Source of the DNA: Proteles cristata cristata
Taxonomy: Eukaryota; Chordata; Mammalia; Carnivora; Hyaenidae
Assembly: GCA_017311185.1 (NCBI GenBank)
Contig: JAESUZ010001522.1
Coordinates: forward strand, 62,001-126,000
Length of the DNA stretch: 64,000 nt
Direction: 5' to 3'
Shown here: piece after piece, positions 38,146 through 50,802 of the stretch
Numbering within the stretch: position 1 is the stretch's first letter
How the letters are laid out: the number at the start of each line of letters is the position of its first letter
The notes under the pieces: model-generated
The model's database searches: none
Seen by the model: only the letters and a program-made list of their open reading frames with translations
What the model was told of the DNA's origin: nothing
Made by a program: the position numbers and the translations under genes

Positions 38146-38351
38146 GGGGCGCCTGGGTGGCTTAGTCGGTTAAACGTCCAACTTTCGCTTAGGTCATGGT
38201 CTCGCGGTTCGTGGGTTCGAGCCCCGCGTCGGGCTCTCTGCTGACTGCCAGCTCAGAGCCTGGAGCCTATTTCAGAGTCTGTGTCTCCCTCTCTCTCTGA
38301 CCCTCCCCTGCTCACACTGTCTCTCTCTCTCCTAGAAATAAATAAAAATAA
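38146..38351 (+). mobile_element. SINE, late-intermediate young subfamily
   Basis: Carries ACTTTCGCTTAGGTCATG, ACTGCCAGCTC and CTAGAAATAAATAAA but keeps AGAGTCTGTGTCTCCC. Perfect 17-base AAAAATAAGTAGAAAGA duplications at 38129-38145 and 38352-38368. Confidence 0.95.
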
Positions 38352-38544
38352 AAAAAAATAAGTAGAAAGACATTTTGTAAGTAGTTAAAATACAGTGGGG
38401 TTTGAGAAATGGGATTTATGAAACCTCACTCATGTTCTTCAAATTTTCCAAGTAATGTGTTGCTCATCAAGACAGACTTACAGTGTGAGCTCAGTAGCAA
38501 AGAGGGTGGAAATAGCATTACCACAGGCGTGGCTAAGTGATCAC

Positions 38545-38730
38545 AGATGTCATGTAAGGTGATTCTTACAGCACCTTATGAGGCCACTATGCCAGCTTTT
38601 GTCATTTCTCAGATGAGAAAATTGAGGCTGAGAGGGTTGAAGTAACCTGGCCAGAGGCCTACAAGACATGCTCAAACCCCAGTACCCCTGGTTATGATGC
38701 CCATGTTGTCAACTGCTATTCTACATTCGG
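38545..38730 (-). repeat. MIR remnant
   Basis: Antisense MIR: GTGATTCTTACAGCACCTTATG, CTCAGATGAGAAAATTGAGG and GAAGTAACCTGGCCAGAGG (in part). Confidence 0.65.
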
Positions 38731-39179
38731 AAAGGTTTTGTGATATTTTGAAAGACACTTCAAAAGTGGACAGACGTGTTATGTGGGAGAAGTTTGTGCA
38801 CTGGCACCAAATGTTGACCAAGCAGAAAGAAGTTCTAGGTAGAGGATGGATAGCTGGGATGCTGGGAAGATGGAGGAGTAGAAAATGGGAGAGCAATTGG
38901 TAGAAATCCTTAAGCATCAGGATGAAGAGTTTGCTTTTGCAAATATTGCCTGGAAAGCAACTGAAGATCTTTTGAATACAGTATTGATAGTATATTAAGG
39001 ATAGAGATAGATATTCAGTAAATTATTTTGATAATTTGCTTAACAGATTGTTATTCTACATCATATAATGCAAATGTTGAATTTTTTCATAACAACTAAG
39101 GAAATAAATAAGAGACACCCTTACTCCTAAACTCTGATTCCCAAGCCATGCATACTGGGGGCCCAGACTATTTCTCTAA

Positions 39180-39490
39180 CTTCATCTCTTCTCTGTGTGT
39201 GCTCCAGCTCCACACTTGCTCAGAAGCAAAGAGAACATGCATTGACCTCAGGGCCTTTGCACTTACTCTCCTTGAAATGGTCTTCCCAATACCAGCATTT
39301 TCCTCTGCTGTTCCACCCTATTTACTTTTTATTCCCTTAAAAAAGTTACTTTTCCAGATAACATATCATTACCTGATATTATGTATTTTCTTCTTATTTT
39401 AATACTTTTTTCCTCCCACTGAAGTTTGATCACCAAAAGGGATGGTACTTTTTTCTGTTTGCTGTTGCATCCCCAGCACACTGGAGTGGA
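39180..39490 (+). repeat. L2 remnant
   Basis: GACCTCAGGGCCTTTGCACT and CTGTTGCATCCCCAGCACAC are sense L2 3' landmarks; the 84-residue open frame lies inside it. Confidence 0.65.
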
Positions 39491-39523
39491 TTAAGATTTT
39501 ACGGTCAGAAATTAAGTGTCCTT

Positions 39524-39738
39524 GGGGCGCCTGGGTGGCTTAGTCGGTTAAGCATCCGACTTTCGTTTAGGTCATGATCTCGCGGTTCGCGGGTTCGAGC
39601 CCCGCGTCGGGCTCTGTGCTGCCTGCCAGCTCAGAGCCTGGAGCCTGTTTCAGTCTGTGACTCCCTGTCTCTCTGACCCTCCCCTGCTCACGCTGTCTCT
39701 CTCTCTGCTAGAAATAAATAAAACATAAAAAAAAAAAA
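39524..39738 (+). mobile_element. Young-subfamily SINE
   Basis: All young marks (TTTCGTTTAGG, GCCTGCCAGCTC, TTTCAGTCTGTGACTCCC, CTAGAAATAAATAAAACA); perfect 17-base AGAAATTAAGTGTCCTT duplications at 39507-39523 and 39739-39755. Confidence 0.96.
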
Positions 39739-40094
39739 AGAAATTAAGTGTCCTTTTTAAGAAAAAAAGAATAGAAAAATTACAAAACAAAATAGAATTG
39801 AAACTTAATATTTATTTGGAATGCAAAAAAATACAAGGTTTAAAATACTAGTAAATACCACAACCATTATAAAATCTGAAAAATAAAAGACTGCTTTTTA
39901 AAATTTTATTTCCTAACTCACCTCTATAATTCTTTCCTCCACAGTTTTTGGTAACTGCCTCTTCAAATTATAATAATTTTGTAATATAATCTACAGGGAG
40001 AATAGGAAGATAATTCTGTTTTATTTCTAGAGTGGTTGATCAGTTTTTTAAAAAAAATCTTGATTAGAAAAGCCTTTTAATTTCAACATTATTG

Positions 40095-40314
40095 GGGACA
40101 CCTGGGTGGCTCAGTCAGTTAAGTCTGACTTTGGCTCAGGTCATGATCTCAGGATTCATGGGTTTGAGCCCCACGTCGGGCTCTGTGCTGACTGCCAGCT
40201 CAGAGCCTGGAGCCTCTTTCGTATTCTGTGTCTCCCTCTCTCTCTGACCCTCCCCTGCTCACTCTGTCTCTCTCAGAAATAAAATATAAACATTAAAAAA
40301 TTTTTTTAAATAAA
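40095..40314 (+). mobile_element. Felid CAN-SINE, intermediate subfamily
   Basis: Has ACTGCCAGCTC but the older TTGGCTCAGGTC and ATTCTGTGTCTCCC; perfect TTCAACATTATTG duplications at 40082-40094 and 40315-40327. Confidence 0.94.
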
Positions 40315-40826
40315 TTCAACATTATTGCTAAATATCTTATGCATCTTTAAACTGTAGTTGAATAAGAGAACCCTTGTAAGGTTCTTTAGCATAGGAACAG
40401 TAATGTTTGGAAGAATATTCCGCAGACTAGCTTCTGACTCCATATATTTCTAGCCTGTTTTTTCCAACCCCGCACACAGCGCTGGGTGCCCCAGGATATG
40501 AACACTGCATTTCAAACTTGGGCCCTGCCCCTCCTTTTCAACATTAGGTGAGTGAGTTGCACAATGGACAGTACAAATACTCTGGGATCCATTTCTACAC
40601 CAGAAGACTACAGTAACCTAACTGAAACTGAAGTGACTGCAAATCATACACATAGGTTTCCATCAGCCTAGCCTAAGTGCATCCTAATTCTGCTTCCTTT
40701 AGCTCAGTTCCAGAAATAATCACAGCCATATGAACAGTCCAGCACACAATGAAGGGAAGTTGAGACAGACATAATTAAGACAACAGTCATAACTATTTGC
40801 AATTAAAACATTTTGCTTCAGACAGT

Positions 40827-41075
40827 GTGCCTGGGTAGGTTCAGACAGGCTCAGTCAGTTGAGCATCCAACTCTTGATTTCAGCTCAGGTCATGATCTAA
40901 CGGTTCATGGGATCGAGCCCCGTGCTGGGCTCTGCTGACAGTGTGGAGCCTTCTTCTGATCCTGTCTCTCCCTTCTCTCTCTATGCCTCCCTGGCCTGTG
41001 TGCATCCACACTCTCTCGCTCAAAGCAAATAGTGAATGAATGAATGAATGAATGAATGAATGAATGAATAAATAA
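40827..41075 (+). mobile_element. CAN-SINE with (GAAT)n tail
   Basis: GTGCCTGGGTAGGTTCAGAC head with a small internal duplication of TTCAGACAGGCTCAG; the tail has become (TGAA)n at 41035-41068. The opposite-strand open frame is an artefact. Confidence 0.9.
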
Positions 41076-41224
41076 CCTTTCACTTTTGCAAATTTATAAA
41101 AGCATGTGACTATGTGCACAGTTTGCTAGGGCTCCATACATATAAGGGACCCTGACTCTCAACCTTTTTTTAGCTTGATAGTAAATCCGCTTCTTCCAAC
41201 CTCTAATGGTACTTGTGGGTACAA

Positions 41225-43041
41225 AGTAGACACTCAAAAAATATCTGCTGAGTGAATGAATCAACAAAAGTTACTTCTTTGTGAATCTTCCAACAGCATT
41301 GTTAAATCAGAGTGCCTTTCAAATTAAATTGGACCCATTAACTACAGGTTACATCCATCATATTAAAACTCTACTAAATCTCTGATGTGAGGTGGGATCT
41401 ATTCTTAATACAAAATATGTCAAGAAGATTTATTCGTTACAAGCACAGATATATTGACCCTTTCCATTTTCTTTCTATGGGGAAATTCACAATTTCTGCA
41501 TAATTTCATAGCCCTGTCAAGTACATTTTCTCAAGAGTATGCCCTAAGCAGAGTTATTACTTGGAGTGTCTTACTACTAAAATCATGGAACAACTTTCCT
41601 CAGTGTATATGTCATGTTTGCCTTTTTATCAAGGACAAATTCTACTCTGTGATCTTTTTTTAAAAATTTTTGTGACTCCCAGGGAAAAAGTTGTCTAAAT
41701 TTTAAAAATGATACTACAACTAGAAAGAGCTGAAAACTGAAGGCCCATAATTTCCAGGATGCAGTGGAACTATAGATTTAAATTTTAATTTAACCACCTA
41801 ACATGAAAACAGAGATAGTGCTAGAAAGGAAATTGGCGGGTCAGATAAGAACTCTTGTCCGGAATGGATTTGCTTAGGACTCACAGCCTTTGGTGTGCTC
41901 CCTTCATTCTCTTGTCCATTGTGGGCAAAGCTGTCTCACTGGTAATAAACAAAGTACCCATAAAATCAAGTGATCTCTTGTAAAACCTGAGAATACATTT
42001 ATGTGCCATTGCAAAACCATGTGTCACTTTCTGGACCTGCAGTCTTCCTGAGAATGCTAGAATCAGAATGCTTCTTGCAAATGCTGAATTTTTCCACTTG
42101 ACATTCAGATACTGATAGCTGAGAGAAGAGAAAAAGCCAGGAGACACATATTGGTATATTAACAACAAAGTTGTGGGCTTACTGCTGGGCTTTCTGTCAC
42201 ATGCTTCATTCAGGAAAGTAGAATCCTGTGATGCTGTGATAGAAAAAGTAGGCTTCTGCTGGACAAATCAACTGAGAGTCAAACACAGGCAATACTTCCC
42301 ACAGTGTCCTGGCTATATTTTTTTAAATGTTTCACTTTTTCAAAATTTCAAATTAATTTGGGGACCTAATTGGAACATACATAGTGATTAGTATGAAAAG
42401 GCAGATATAGATAGACAAAGCAATCTGTTTTTGATGTGCTAGTGAAAGAAAATATATGTATCCATTTTAAGGTAGATTTTTCTGTTAGGTGATGTGTGTG
42501 TGATTGATTCTAGAAAGGTGATATCTTGAGGTACCCTCTCCAAGAGAGCATGTTACTGGCCACATTGATTGATTGAGAGATTATAGTAAAATCTTTTAAA
42601 GTCTCTAGCAGATAATTTGCTGCTATAGTGCCATTTACTACAATTTGAAGTAGGGAGAAATAAATCGGTTTAAAAAGATTAAGAAAATGGATGAAAATTA
42701 TAGGCTGCTTGTTAAAAATCCTTCACAATAAGTAAGTGTTTGTTATAAGTAGACGAAGGCAGGTCATGTTTTACCTAAAAGAATGGACATATTTCAGTTT
42801 GACTACAAAAAGATAAAGATTTCTTTTTTAGCATCATTCAGCTAGTGTAATGAGTGTTATTGATTAAAATGTTAGAATCAGTAAGGACTTAAAATAGGAG
42901 GAAGAAAAGGTTACACCCGTCAAATAAGGTGACAATTAAATGCTTTGTAAAAAATTGATTTTTTAAAAAGTGTGAACTGTCAACTAAATTTCTTGGCTTT
43001 CAGGGCATATACTGTCCTATAGTGCACAAGAGCATATACAT
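41225..43041. other. Intronic stretch, nothing assigned
   Basis: Apart from a possible L2/MIR end near 41225-41270, no repeat or gene was recognised. Opposing open frames at 41881-42168 and 42173-42391 have no recognisable domain. Confidence 0.35.
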
Positions 43042-43052
43042 CTACAACTATA

Positions 43053-43273
43053 GGGGCACCTGGGTGGCTTACTCAGTTAAGTGTCTGAGTTCAGCTTAGG
43101 TCATGATCTTGCTGTCCGTGAGTTCAAGCCCCACATTGGGCTCTGTGCTGACAACTCAGAGCCTGGACCTTGCTTTGGATTCTGTGTCTCCCTCTCTCTC
43201 TGCCCCTCTCCTGCTTGCTCTCTCGCTCTATCTCTCTCAAAAATAAATAAACATTAATTTTTTTTAAAAGAAA
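43053..43273 (+). mobile_element. CAN-SINE, first of two at one target site
   Basis: GGGGCACCTGGGTGGCTTAC head to AAAAATAAATAAACATTAA tail; flanked by CTACAACTAT at 43042-43051 and 43274-43283. Confidence 0.94.
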
Positions 43274-43283
43274 CTACAACTAT

Positions 43284-43501
43284 GGGGTGCCTAGGTGGCT
43301 CAGTCGGTTAAGTGTACGACTTCTGCTCAGGTGATGATCTCACAGTTTGTGTGTTTGAGTCCTGCATCGGGCTCTGTGCTGACAGCTCAGAGCTTGGAGC
43401 CTGCTTCAGATTCTGTGTCTCCCTCTTTCTCTGCCCCTTCCTTACTCATGCTCTGTCTCTTTCTGTCTCAAAAATAAATAAACTATAAAAAATTTTTTGA
43501 G
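43284..43501 (+). mobile_element. CAN-SINE, second of two at one target site
   Basis: GGGGTGCCTAGGTGGCTCAG head to AAAAATAAATAAACTATAAA tail; flanked by CTACAACTAT at 43274-43283 and TACAACTATA at 43502-43511. Confidence 0.94.
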
Positions 43502-44265
43502 TACAACTATATACTATTATCAGACTCATACAGCAAATGTTTGTAAGCATACTACCAAAAGGTAATTGTAAAACTTTAGCCCCTCTGAATATGTTATTAA
43601 TGCTGTGTAAAGAGTTCTGTGTCATGTTAGTGCTTTTCAGGTCATTTAACAGCCAACGAAACTTAACATGTTTCTCCTTTGAATCCAATTATGTATAATA
43701 ATACATTTACTCATCAGGTGCTTTCTAAAATTTTAGCAGTAATGTTTTAAGCCCATTACTCTTCTTTTTATTAATTCATCAGTATCAAAATCAGGCAGAT
43801 GTATTGGATTTCTATAGTTGAGTCTCTTTGCCAAAGATGAGTGAGTTAGGTAGACCTTTCATTTGTAAGGAAAAACTGAACAGATCTAGAAAAAATATAC
43901 ATGTAAAAAAACACCAAAATACAGGGAGGCAAATGCAAAACTGGAAAAAAAGACCATCAATGTATCCATAAATTGAAAAGTAAAGTAGAAGAAAATCTGC
44001 TCCTATGAATTTTATGAAAAACAATTCAGAGACCAGCACCTGAAAATGTTAGCAAATATGCATAGGTTCTGAGAGCAGTCAGAGAAAAACGTGGAAGACA
44101 TAAAAGAAATGCCTTAAAATAGAAGGCAAAGGACAGAGGACAAGGAGAAAGGCACAGCAATCACTGAATTCAGGGCCTGAATTCTAAATTTTTTTCAGGT
44201 TGCTCTGGTCATCACATTCCTATATAACTAATTACAAGCTCCTTTTGAAAATTTTACAATCTCTT

Positions 44266-44303
<38 letters not shown>
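44266..44303 (+). pseudogene. Truncated tailless U6 snRNA retrocopy
   Basis: The first 38 bases match the 5' end of U6 snRNA (GTGCTTGCTTCGGCAGCACA, then TATACTAAAATTGGAACG), with T for C at position 6. It stops before the ACAGAGA box, so it cannot be functional. It is flanked by perfect 18-19 base direct repeats, GAAAATTTTACAATCTCTT, at 44247-44265 and 44303-44321; the shared G makes one boundary ambiguous. There is no A-tail. This is the hallmark of a tailless retropseudogene made by the L1 machinery from a 3'-truncated RNA. Confidence 0.92.
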
Positions 44304-44304
<1 letters not shown>

Positions 44305-44656
44305 AAATTTTACAATCTCTTAGATTGGGTCCAAGAAACATACTTTTTTTAAAAAAAGTCAATTCTGATCTTAGTGAATATTAATTTCACTGTTTACTTT
44401 TCTAAGCGTTTGGGCATAAATTAGTATAAATCTACTAACTATAATGTATACATGAATGAAACATATTAAGAAGTCATTTCTTTTAAGTTACATGAAATAT
44501 CAGTAAAGAATAATATCTGATAATAGATTTTATTATAAGTCTGTTTTTTTTTTTTTTTTAACTCCAGGCATATAAACTCATAAACAGAGTTCATTATGAG
44601 TTTGTTAAATTTAAATACTTAGGACCCCGGTCATGTAGCTTTCTAATCTATTTTTA

Positions 44657-44880
44657 TTTTTATTTTATTTATTTTCATTTATTTATTCTCAATGTTTATT
44701 TTTGAGAGAGAGGGCATGCACGTGAGTTGGGGAGGGACAGAAAGAGAGGGAGATAGAGGATCCCAAGTGGGCTCTGCACTGACAGCAGAGAGTCTGATTC
44801 AGGGCTCAACTCCGAACCATGAGATCATGACCTGAGTCGAAGTTAGATGCTCAACCAACAAAGTCACCCAGGTGCCCCTG
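44657..44880 (-). mobile_element. Felid CAN-SINE
   Basis: Minus copy; TAATCTATTTTTA duplications at 44644-44656 and 44881-44893. Confidence 0.93.
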
Positions 44881-45209
44881 TAATCTATTTTTAAATAGGT
44901 GTTCTATGTAGAAAAATCAATGGTTCATTGTTCACTTGCTTCCATTTTTATTTTGACATTAGTGTAGGGAAAGAAAAGTAATTTTCCCTCTATCTTTCTG
45001 AGTTCTTAGCTGAGACCCCTATAATAAAAGATTAATGAGAGAAAAACAAACAAGTTTATTAACATGTATATCTTATGTATACATGGAGGATACCCAAGGA
45101 AAAATGAGTAATTCTCTGAGGAAGCATATTTTGGGATAACATATTCTGTTGCCCTTCATTAGTAATCCAAAGTGTTTTGAAGTGCTTAATGTGAACTGAT
45201 GGCATTTGA

Positions 45210-45422
<213 letters not shown>

Positions 45423-46283
45423 TAATCAGCATTTATCAGGTGTCTGATTGGTGCCTATATGTGCGGGACACATTTTCAGGCTCAGAGGGTGAATGTGAAC
45501 AAGAAACACTCCCAGGGTGAAGGCAGTACTGTCTAGACATCTATATGAGGGTCCTCCAAGAAACTAAGCCAACCTGGAAAAAAGGACGTCTAAGAGATAA
45601 CCCAGAGGAGGAAAGGGATTGGCCAGGCATAATGGGCAGGAGTGGATTTGAGGTTTATGTAAAGGGCATGGTCAAAGGATACATGGCATTTTCTGGGCCT
45701 CGCAGGTGATTTACTAAGGCTCTGGAATAGAATTGAGGATGGGGGCAAGGAAGAAGAGGAAAGAATTGAGGGCCCTGCTTGCTCCTGGAGCTCTCAAAGT
45801 GAAGTCCAAGCCATACTAAGAAATTTATTCTGAAGATAAAGCACATACCTCAAATTTTCCTTCAGAGGATGAATAGCAACCTTCATGATGTCATTATGTC
45901 ACTGAAGTATTTATAGGTGGGAATAAAGAGAATGAACTTTTGATATAATACCCGTGGTATTTTAATGTGATAGTTTGGTTTCTAACTTAAGATTCTTTAA
46001 AGAGATAACAAAAATGCATTAACCTCCAGTTTATTGTTAGGAAAATGTACCTTGTCTAAGAGAAAAGACACAACGTAGTAGAAAGACAGAAGAGTTGGAA
46101 AATATCAATTTTATATTTTATTCTGCCACAGTTTCTCAGGATAACCACAGAAAATTGATTTAACAAATCTTTCTACTTGCTGACTTGGTTTGAACTGCCC
46201 AATGATAGTGAGTGACTTAGTTTTTAAGATATGCTTTGTAGTTAAATCTGATTTATTTACTAAAGGCTTAGTGTATAACTCTT

Positions 46284-46502
46284 TTTTTTAATGTTTTTTA
46301 TTTATTTTTGGGAGAGAGAGAGAGACAGCATGAACAGGGGAAGGTCAGAGAGAGAGGGAGACACAGGATCCGAAGACAGGCTCCAGGCTCTGAACTAGCT
46401 GTCAGCACAGAGCCTGACGCGGGGCTCGAACCCACAAACCATGAGATCATGACCTGAGCCGAAGTCGGAGGCTCAACTGACTGAGCCACCCAGGAGCCCC
46501 AA
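46284..46502 (-). mobile_element. Felid CAN-SINE
   Basis: Minus copy; perfect 17-base CTTAGTGTATAACTCTT duplications at 46267-46283 and 46503-46519. Confidence 0.95.
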
Positions 46503-46519
46503 CTTAGTGTATAACTCTT

Positions 46520-48454
46520 AATGCAAACATACAAATCCCTATGGGCTTACTCCAAAGATATAGTACAGTGATACTAGCACTAGTATGGGGTATGTAATTC
46601 AGGAATAAAGTGGATAATACATTGGAGCTTCAAGTTGGGAACTCTGGAGCAGGAGACTGGAAACCCAGATCTGACAAGGTTTAAGAGGGATTTGCTAAGT
46701 AAAGGTTAGATCCACAAGAAGCACAGGACACACTGTGGTTCAGCTACAAAAGGGCAAATACAGATGCAAATGCCAGCAGATTTTGGAAGGATTTTTTGGA
46801 TATAATACAAACTTGTTTTTAAAGAGTAGATCAAAGTCAACTTGTGTTTATTCATATCAGGGTTGGGTTTGGGATGCCAAAAATACAGAAAGACACTAAG
46901 CATTCTGTTTCACTCTGTTGCTGTTAGAATAGTTTGAATTAAGACTTGGAAGGGCCAACTCAAAACTATGGTTTTTGGCAAGACAGAGACTGGTATTAAC
47001 CTGTTTTAGAATAATCTAGTACAGGAGTAATGATGAATTCTCTAGATATACATTCTTACTATATGGACTTCAGTAATCAATTTAAGTTCTTACACATGAA
47101 AATGGAGATTGATAAACTAGAAGGGTGGGGACTATTTTATGTAAGCCTTGAAGAGTTTTTTAACCAGTGTAAACCTTTTTGAAATACAATATACATGTTA
47201 TATTTACATATATTATTATATATTTATTAATAACTTAAGGCAACTTAGAAGTTTCTTATAAAATCTCAGTTGATTTCTAAACTACACTATTTTTCAGTAT
47301 TCATCACTTCTTCCTTCTACTTTTTTTTTTAAGAACTGCATTAAGAGTAGGTAGCTACCCACCTTTGTTACTGTTTCTCTGATGCAAATAGACATGTCCA
47401 GGTGGATCTGAAACAAAGAACTAATTTCTGACTTCTGTATGACAGATCAGAGAGCCTGGGGACCTCTCTTTGGAGAAAGTGCGCTAACCTGGTGTACAGA
47501 GAGATTTTTGCAACATTCCTTCTGCTACCATCCTGTCTCCAGTGTCCAGCTGTTACAGGCAGTGGAATTAGTGGCTGGGATCCAGTCTACACACCAGCTC
47601 TTACCTACCTGTGATCTAAGTAGTTAGAACACAAATGGGGATCAAAGATCTGACTTTTCTATTCCTTTTGTCCTTCAACCATTTAGACTCAACTCTCTCT
47701 CCAGGGACTGAATGGTTGAGATATTTGCCACGTTAATGAATAGTGTTTTCTAAGATCTTTAGTTTCTTTTTTAGGGAGAAGCTCTTCAGCATGATTTATT
47801 TTATGGTTTTCATGTACAGATTTGTATATGTACTTTTCATAGACTTGTTTAATTCTCTGGTTAGTTAGAAGGAAAGTGGAGAGGTAGAAGGAAGGGCACT
47901 ATGCCCCTTCTAGTTTTTTGATAATGACTATAATAATCCTAGGCAGTGCTTTTACATAACCAACTGATCTGATTAATACAAGGTTTGAGGGAGAAGCTTT
48001 CGTTTATATTAGAAACAAAGTTTTTTAGCCTACAAATTATACATTCAAAGTATTATTTGGAATTAAAAAAATTTTTTTAAATAAAACTGGAATTTCAAAA
48101 AGTTTTTGTCTCATTACCTACAATATCAGGACATTATACTGGGCACCAGTAACAAAGACTGAGGAAGATATGATTCTTTCCTCATCTCATGGTGGCCATA
48201 TGTAGGCAAATCATCATGATACAAGTACCAATAGACAAGTGGTACACAACCTCAGGGGTTTTGGACATAAGACAAAGAAGAAATGAGTAGCCCATGCGCC
48301 TTTCAATGGCTGGGACACTGAGTATATTTTGTTTTGGTGGCACAGGTTTCCACAATAGTACCTGGCGGACAATAAATGCTAAATGGTGTGTGTTCAAAAG
48401 TTCTAAGTGGGACAACGGGGAAAAGTCTTCATGCAGAAAATTATAACATGATAG
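46520..48454. other. Intronic stretch, nothing assigned
   Basis: AT-rich, with an ATATTATATATTTATTAATAA run at about 47210-47232 (given in part). No exon or mobile element recognised. Confidence 0.35.
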
Positions 48455-48675
48455 TGATTTAAAGGCATAGATTCTTGAGCCGAACAACCTCACTTTGAAT
48501 CCCAGCTCCAGTGTTTACTGTCTGTTTCATTTGGGACAAGGTTCTAAGTCTCTCTGATACTTAAGTTTCCTTGTTATTCAAATAAAGATTTTAATAGTAG
48601 TTGCCACATAGTTTGTGAGGATATACTCAGTGTGCTTAAAACAATACCTGATATAGTGAATGACCAATTAATTAC
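48455..48675 (+). repeat. MIR remnant
   Basis: Sense MIR: CATAGATTCTTGAGCCGAAC, TTTGAATCCCAGCTCCAGTG, then the CATAGTTTGTGAGGATATAC and CTTAAAACAATACCTGATAT 3' part. Its last 80 bases are included in a local duplication. Confidence 0.75.
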
Positions 48676-48730
48676 TAGCCAAGATGGTATTTTATTTGAG
48701 CCTGGGAAGGTAAATGAGAATGGAGAGGTA
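48596..48730 (+). repeat. Direct duplication, copy A
   Basis: About 135 bases, roughly 92% identical to 49838-49971 by eye (about ten substitutions and one 1-base gap). It covers the last part of a MIR plus about 55 bases of the unrelated flank beyond it. Confidence 0.85.
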
Positions 48731-49215
48731 GGGAAGAGGAGAAAGGAGGTATTTGAGTAGAGAAGACAACGTAGACAAGGATATAAAACTGCAGGTATCT
48801 GGCATGTTGAGTATGTAAAGAATTATATAGTTGAGTTCACTGTGGAATACACCAACAGTGGTATTTAGCATGATGAACATCAATATTATTTGCAGCATTT
48901 AAAGAAAGCAAAAGCCTTTCTAAAGATTAGTCAGTGGAATATTATGAGACTAAAGACCAAAGGAATTATATACAAATACTATACCCTAGCCTAGTAAATC
49001 TATTTCTCACAGGGAAGTGATTTAGAAATTCCAAGACTAGTTTATGTGTATACTAGGTTTGCAGAAGTAAGTAAATATATTGTAAATAATGAGCATAAAG
49101 TTTCTTACTGTCAGAAGAGGAAGTTATAAATAGAGAAAGGGAGAAAGCTATTATCCAGAACAAACACTGTGGTGTGGGATTGAAATCAAAGGTAGCAATT
49201 GGAACTGATGGATAC

Positions 49216-49264
49216 ACACACATGCACACACGTGTGTGTGCGCGTGCACACACACACACACAAA
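49216..49264. repeat. Alternating (CA)/(GT) microsatellite
   Basis: ACACACACATGCACACACGT then GTGTGTGCGCGTGCACACAC: alternating purine-pyrimidine with CG steps, able to form hairpin or Z-DNA. Confidence 0.88.
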
Positions 49265-49439
49265 TAGAAATAAATACAGATGTCTGAGTATGTTTGCAGT
49301 TAGTCAAATAGCTCTGTCTACTCAGAAGACCTAGAAGCAGTTACATGCCAGTAGTAGCAGTGAGCATACCCAGTGTCCAGATGTTGGGTTCCAAATATAA
49401 TTCTCCATTAAAAAGAGCCACGGTGCTTGGAGAAGTGGT

Positions 49440-50590
49440 TAATTTCCAGCTGAAACAAGGAAGATGATGCTGGGACACCTTTAGGTACCAAAAATAAGCA
49501 AGTCCTCAAAATGATTGTGGTTCTTCCAGCAGGACATGAAAAGCAACCTGAAGGAACTCCTAATGGTCATCTGGAACAAATTGAACCAAAAAATATTAAT
49601 AATAAAAATATTGGAAAATAATTCATAATAAGATAAATACTTGTAAATTCATACTGATTTAAGTAAATAGTTGAATAAATAAATAATGGATAAGGGATGA
49701 CATTTATATAAGTGTTCCTTTGTAAATACTACATTATCATTGTTTCAGGCAGGATACACCAATAGAGACTAAAATCTGTAAGCACAAGTTTGAAGAGAAA
49801 CAGTACGTATGTATAGTCTTATAGTACTATTCATATAAGTAGTTGCCGCATAGTTTGTGAGGATATACTCAGTGCACTTAAAACAATACCTGATATAGTG
49901 AATGACCAACTGATTACTAGCCAAGATGGTATTTATTTGAGTCTGGGAAGATAAATGGGAGTGGAGAAGTAATTATTAACTACAAAAAGAAAAGTAGTAA
50001 CTTTACAGTGGAAAAATCTGGCAGACACCCCTTGAAATGAGTAATAAAAGTTACTGTCACTGATAAGACATAGAGAAGTCATGCAATATGGTGATGGTGA
50101 TATGGTGATGATCAACATAAGTGGTCTCATGCACTGAGGAGGCACAAAATCATTTCTTGTCCAAAATGCATGTCCTCTATTTAATCATGAGGAAAGATAT
50201 CATTTGGACAAACCCAAATTGAGAAACATTCTCCAAAATAATAACCAGTACTCATCAAAAGTATTAAGGTCATAAAAGACAAAGAAAAGACAAAGAAAAT
50301 CCAAGGAACTGCCACAAATCAGAAGACCAAGAAGACAAGAAAACAAAATGTATGGGATCCTGGGTTGGATCGTGGAATAGAATAGGGACTTGAGGGGGGA
50401 ATGGTGAAATCTGAATAAGACTTGAAGCATTATCTTAACATTAATTCCCTGGTTTCGATCATTATACTCTGATCTAGTGAAGGGTGCGTATTAGAGGGAG
50501 TTTTCATAGCTGAGTTAAGTATGTGAAATTTCTCTTCTAGTTGTACAACTTTTCTCTAAGTCCAAAACTACTCCAAAATTAGGAGTTATT
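49440..50590 (+). mobile_element. Possible old L1-family 3' remnant
   Basis: The end (50440-50590) carries 'TCATTATACTCTGATCTAGTGAAGG' (in part) and 'TTGTACAACTTTTCTCTAAG' then 'CCAAAACTACTCCAAAATTAG', a pattern of old mammalian L1M 3' ends. The upstream part is too diverged to be certain. Confidence 0.4.
49838..49971 (+). repeat. Direct duplication, copy B
   Basis: Partner of 48596-48730, same orientation, 1.24 kb away. Here the MIR 5' part is missing, so this is probably the derived copy. Confidence 0.85.
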
Positions 50591-50802
50591 TTTTAACTGC
50601 TTAATTATAATTCCTAAATTCCTTCCCATCTGTCTTTTTGCCATTCCCACCCCTTTTCCCTATTTGTTTTCCTTTATCTGGTCCATCTTAAGGGAATATA
50701 TTCTTTTCTTTTCCTTTCTTCCTTTTCTCCTTTTCTTTCTTCCCTTACCTTCCCATAGCTCACAATTTGGTAGCAGAAAAGAGTTTCAGAGATTTTGTAT
50801 TC

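Noticed and set aside
44266..44303. Functional U6 gene
   Set aside because: Only the first 38 bases are present and no snRNA promoter is seen; target duplications show retrotransposition.
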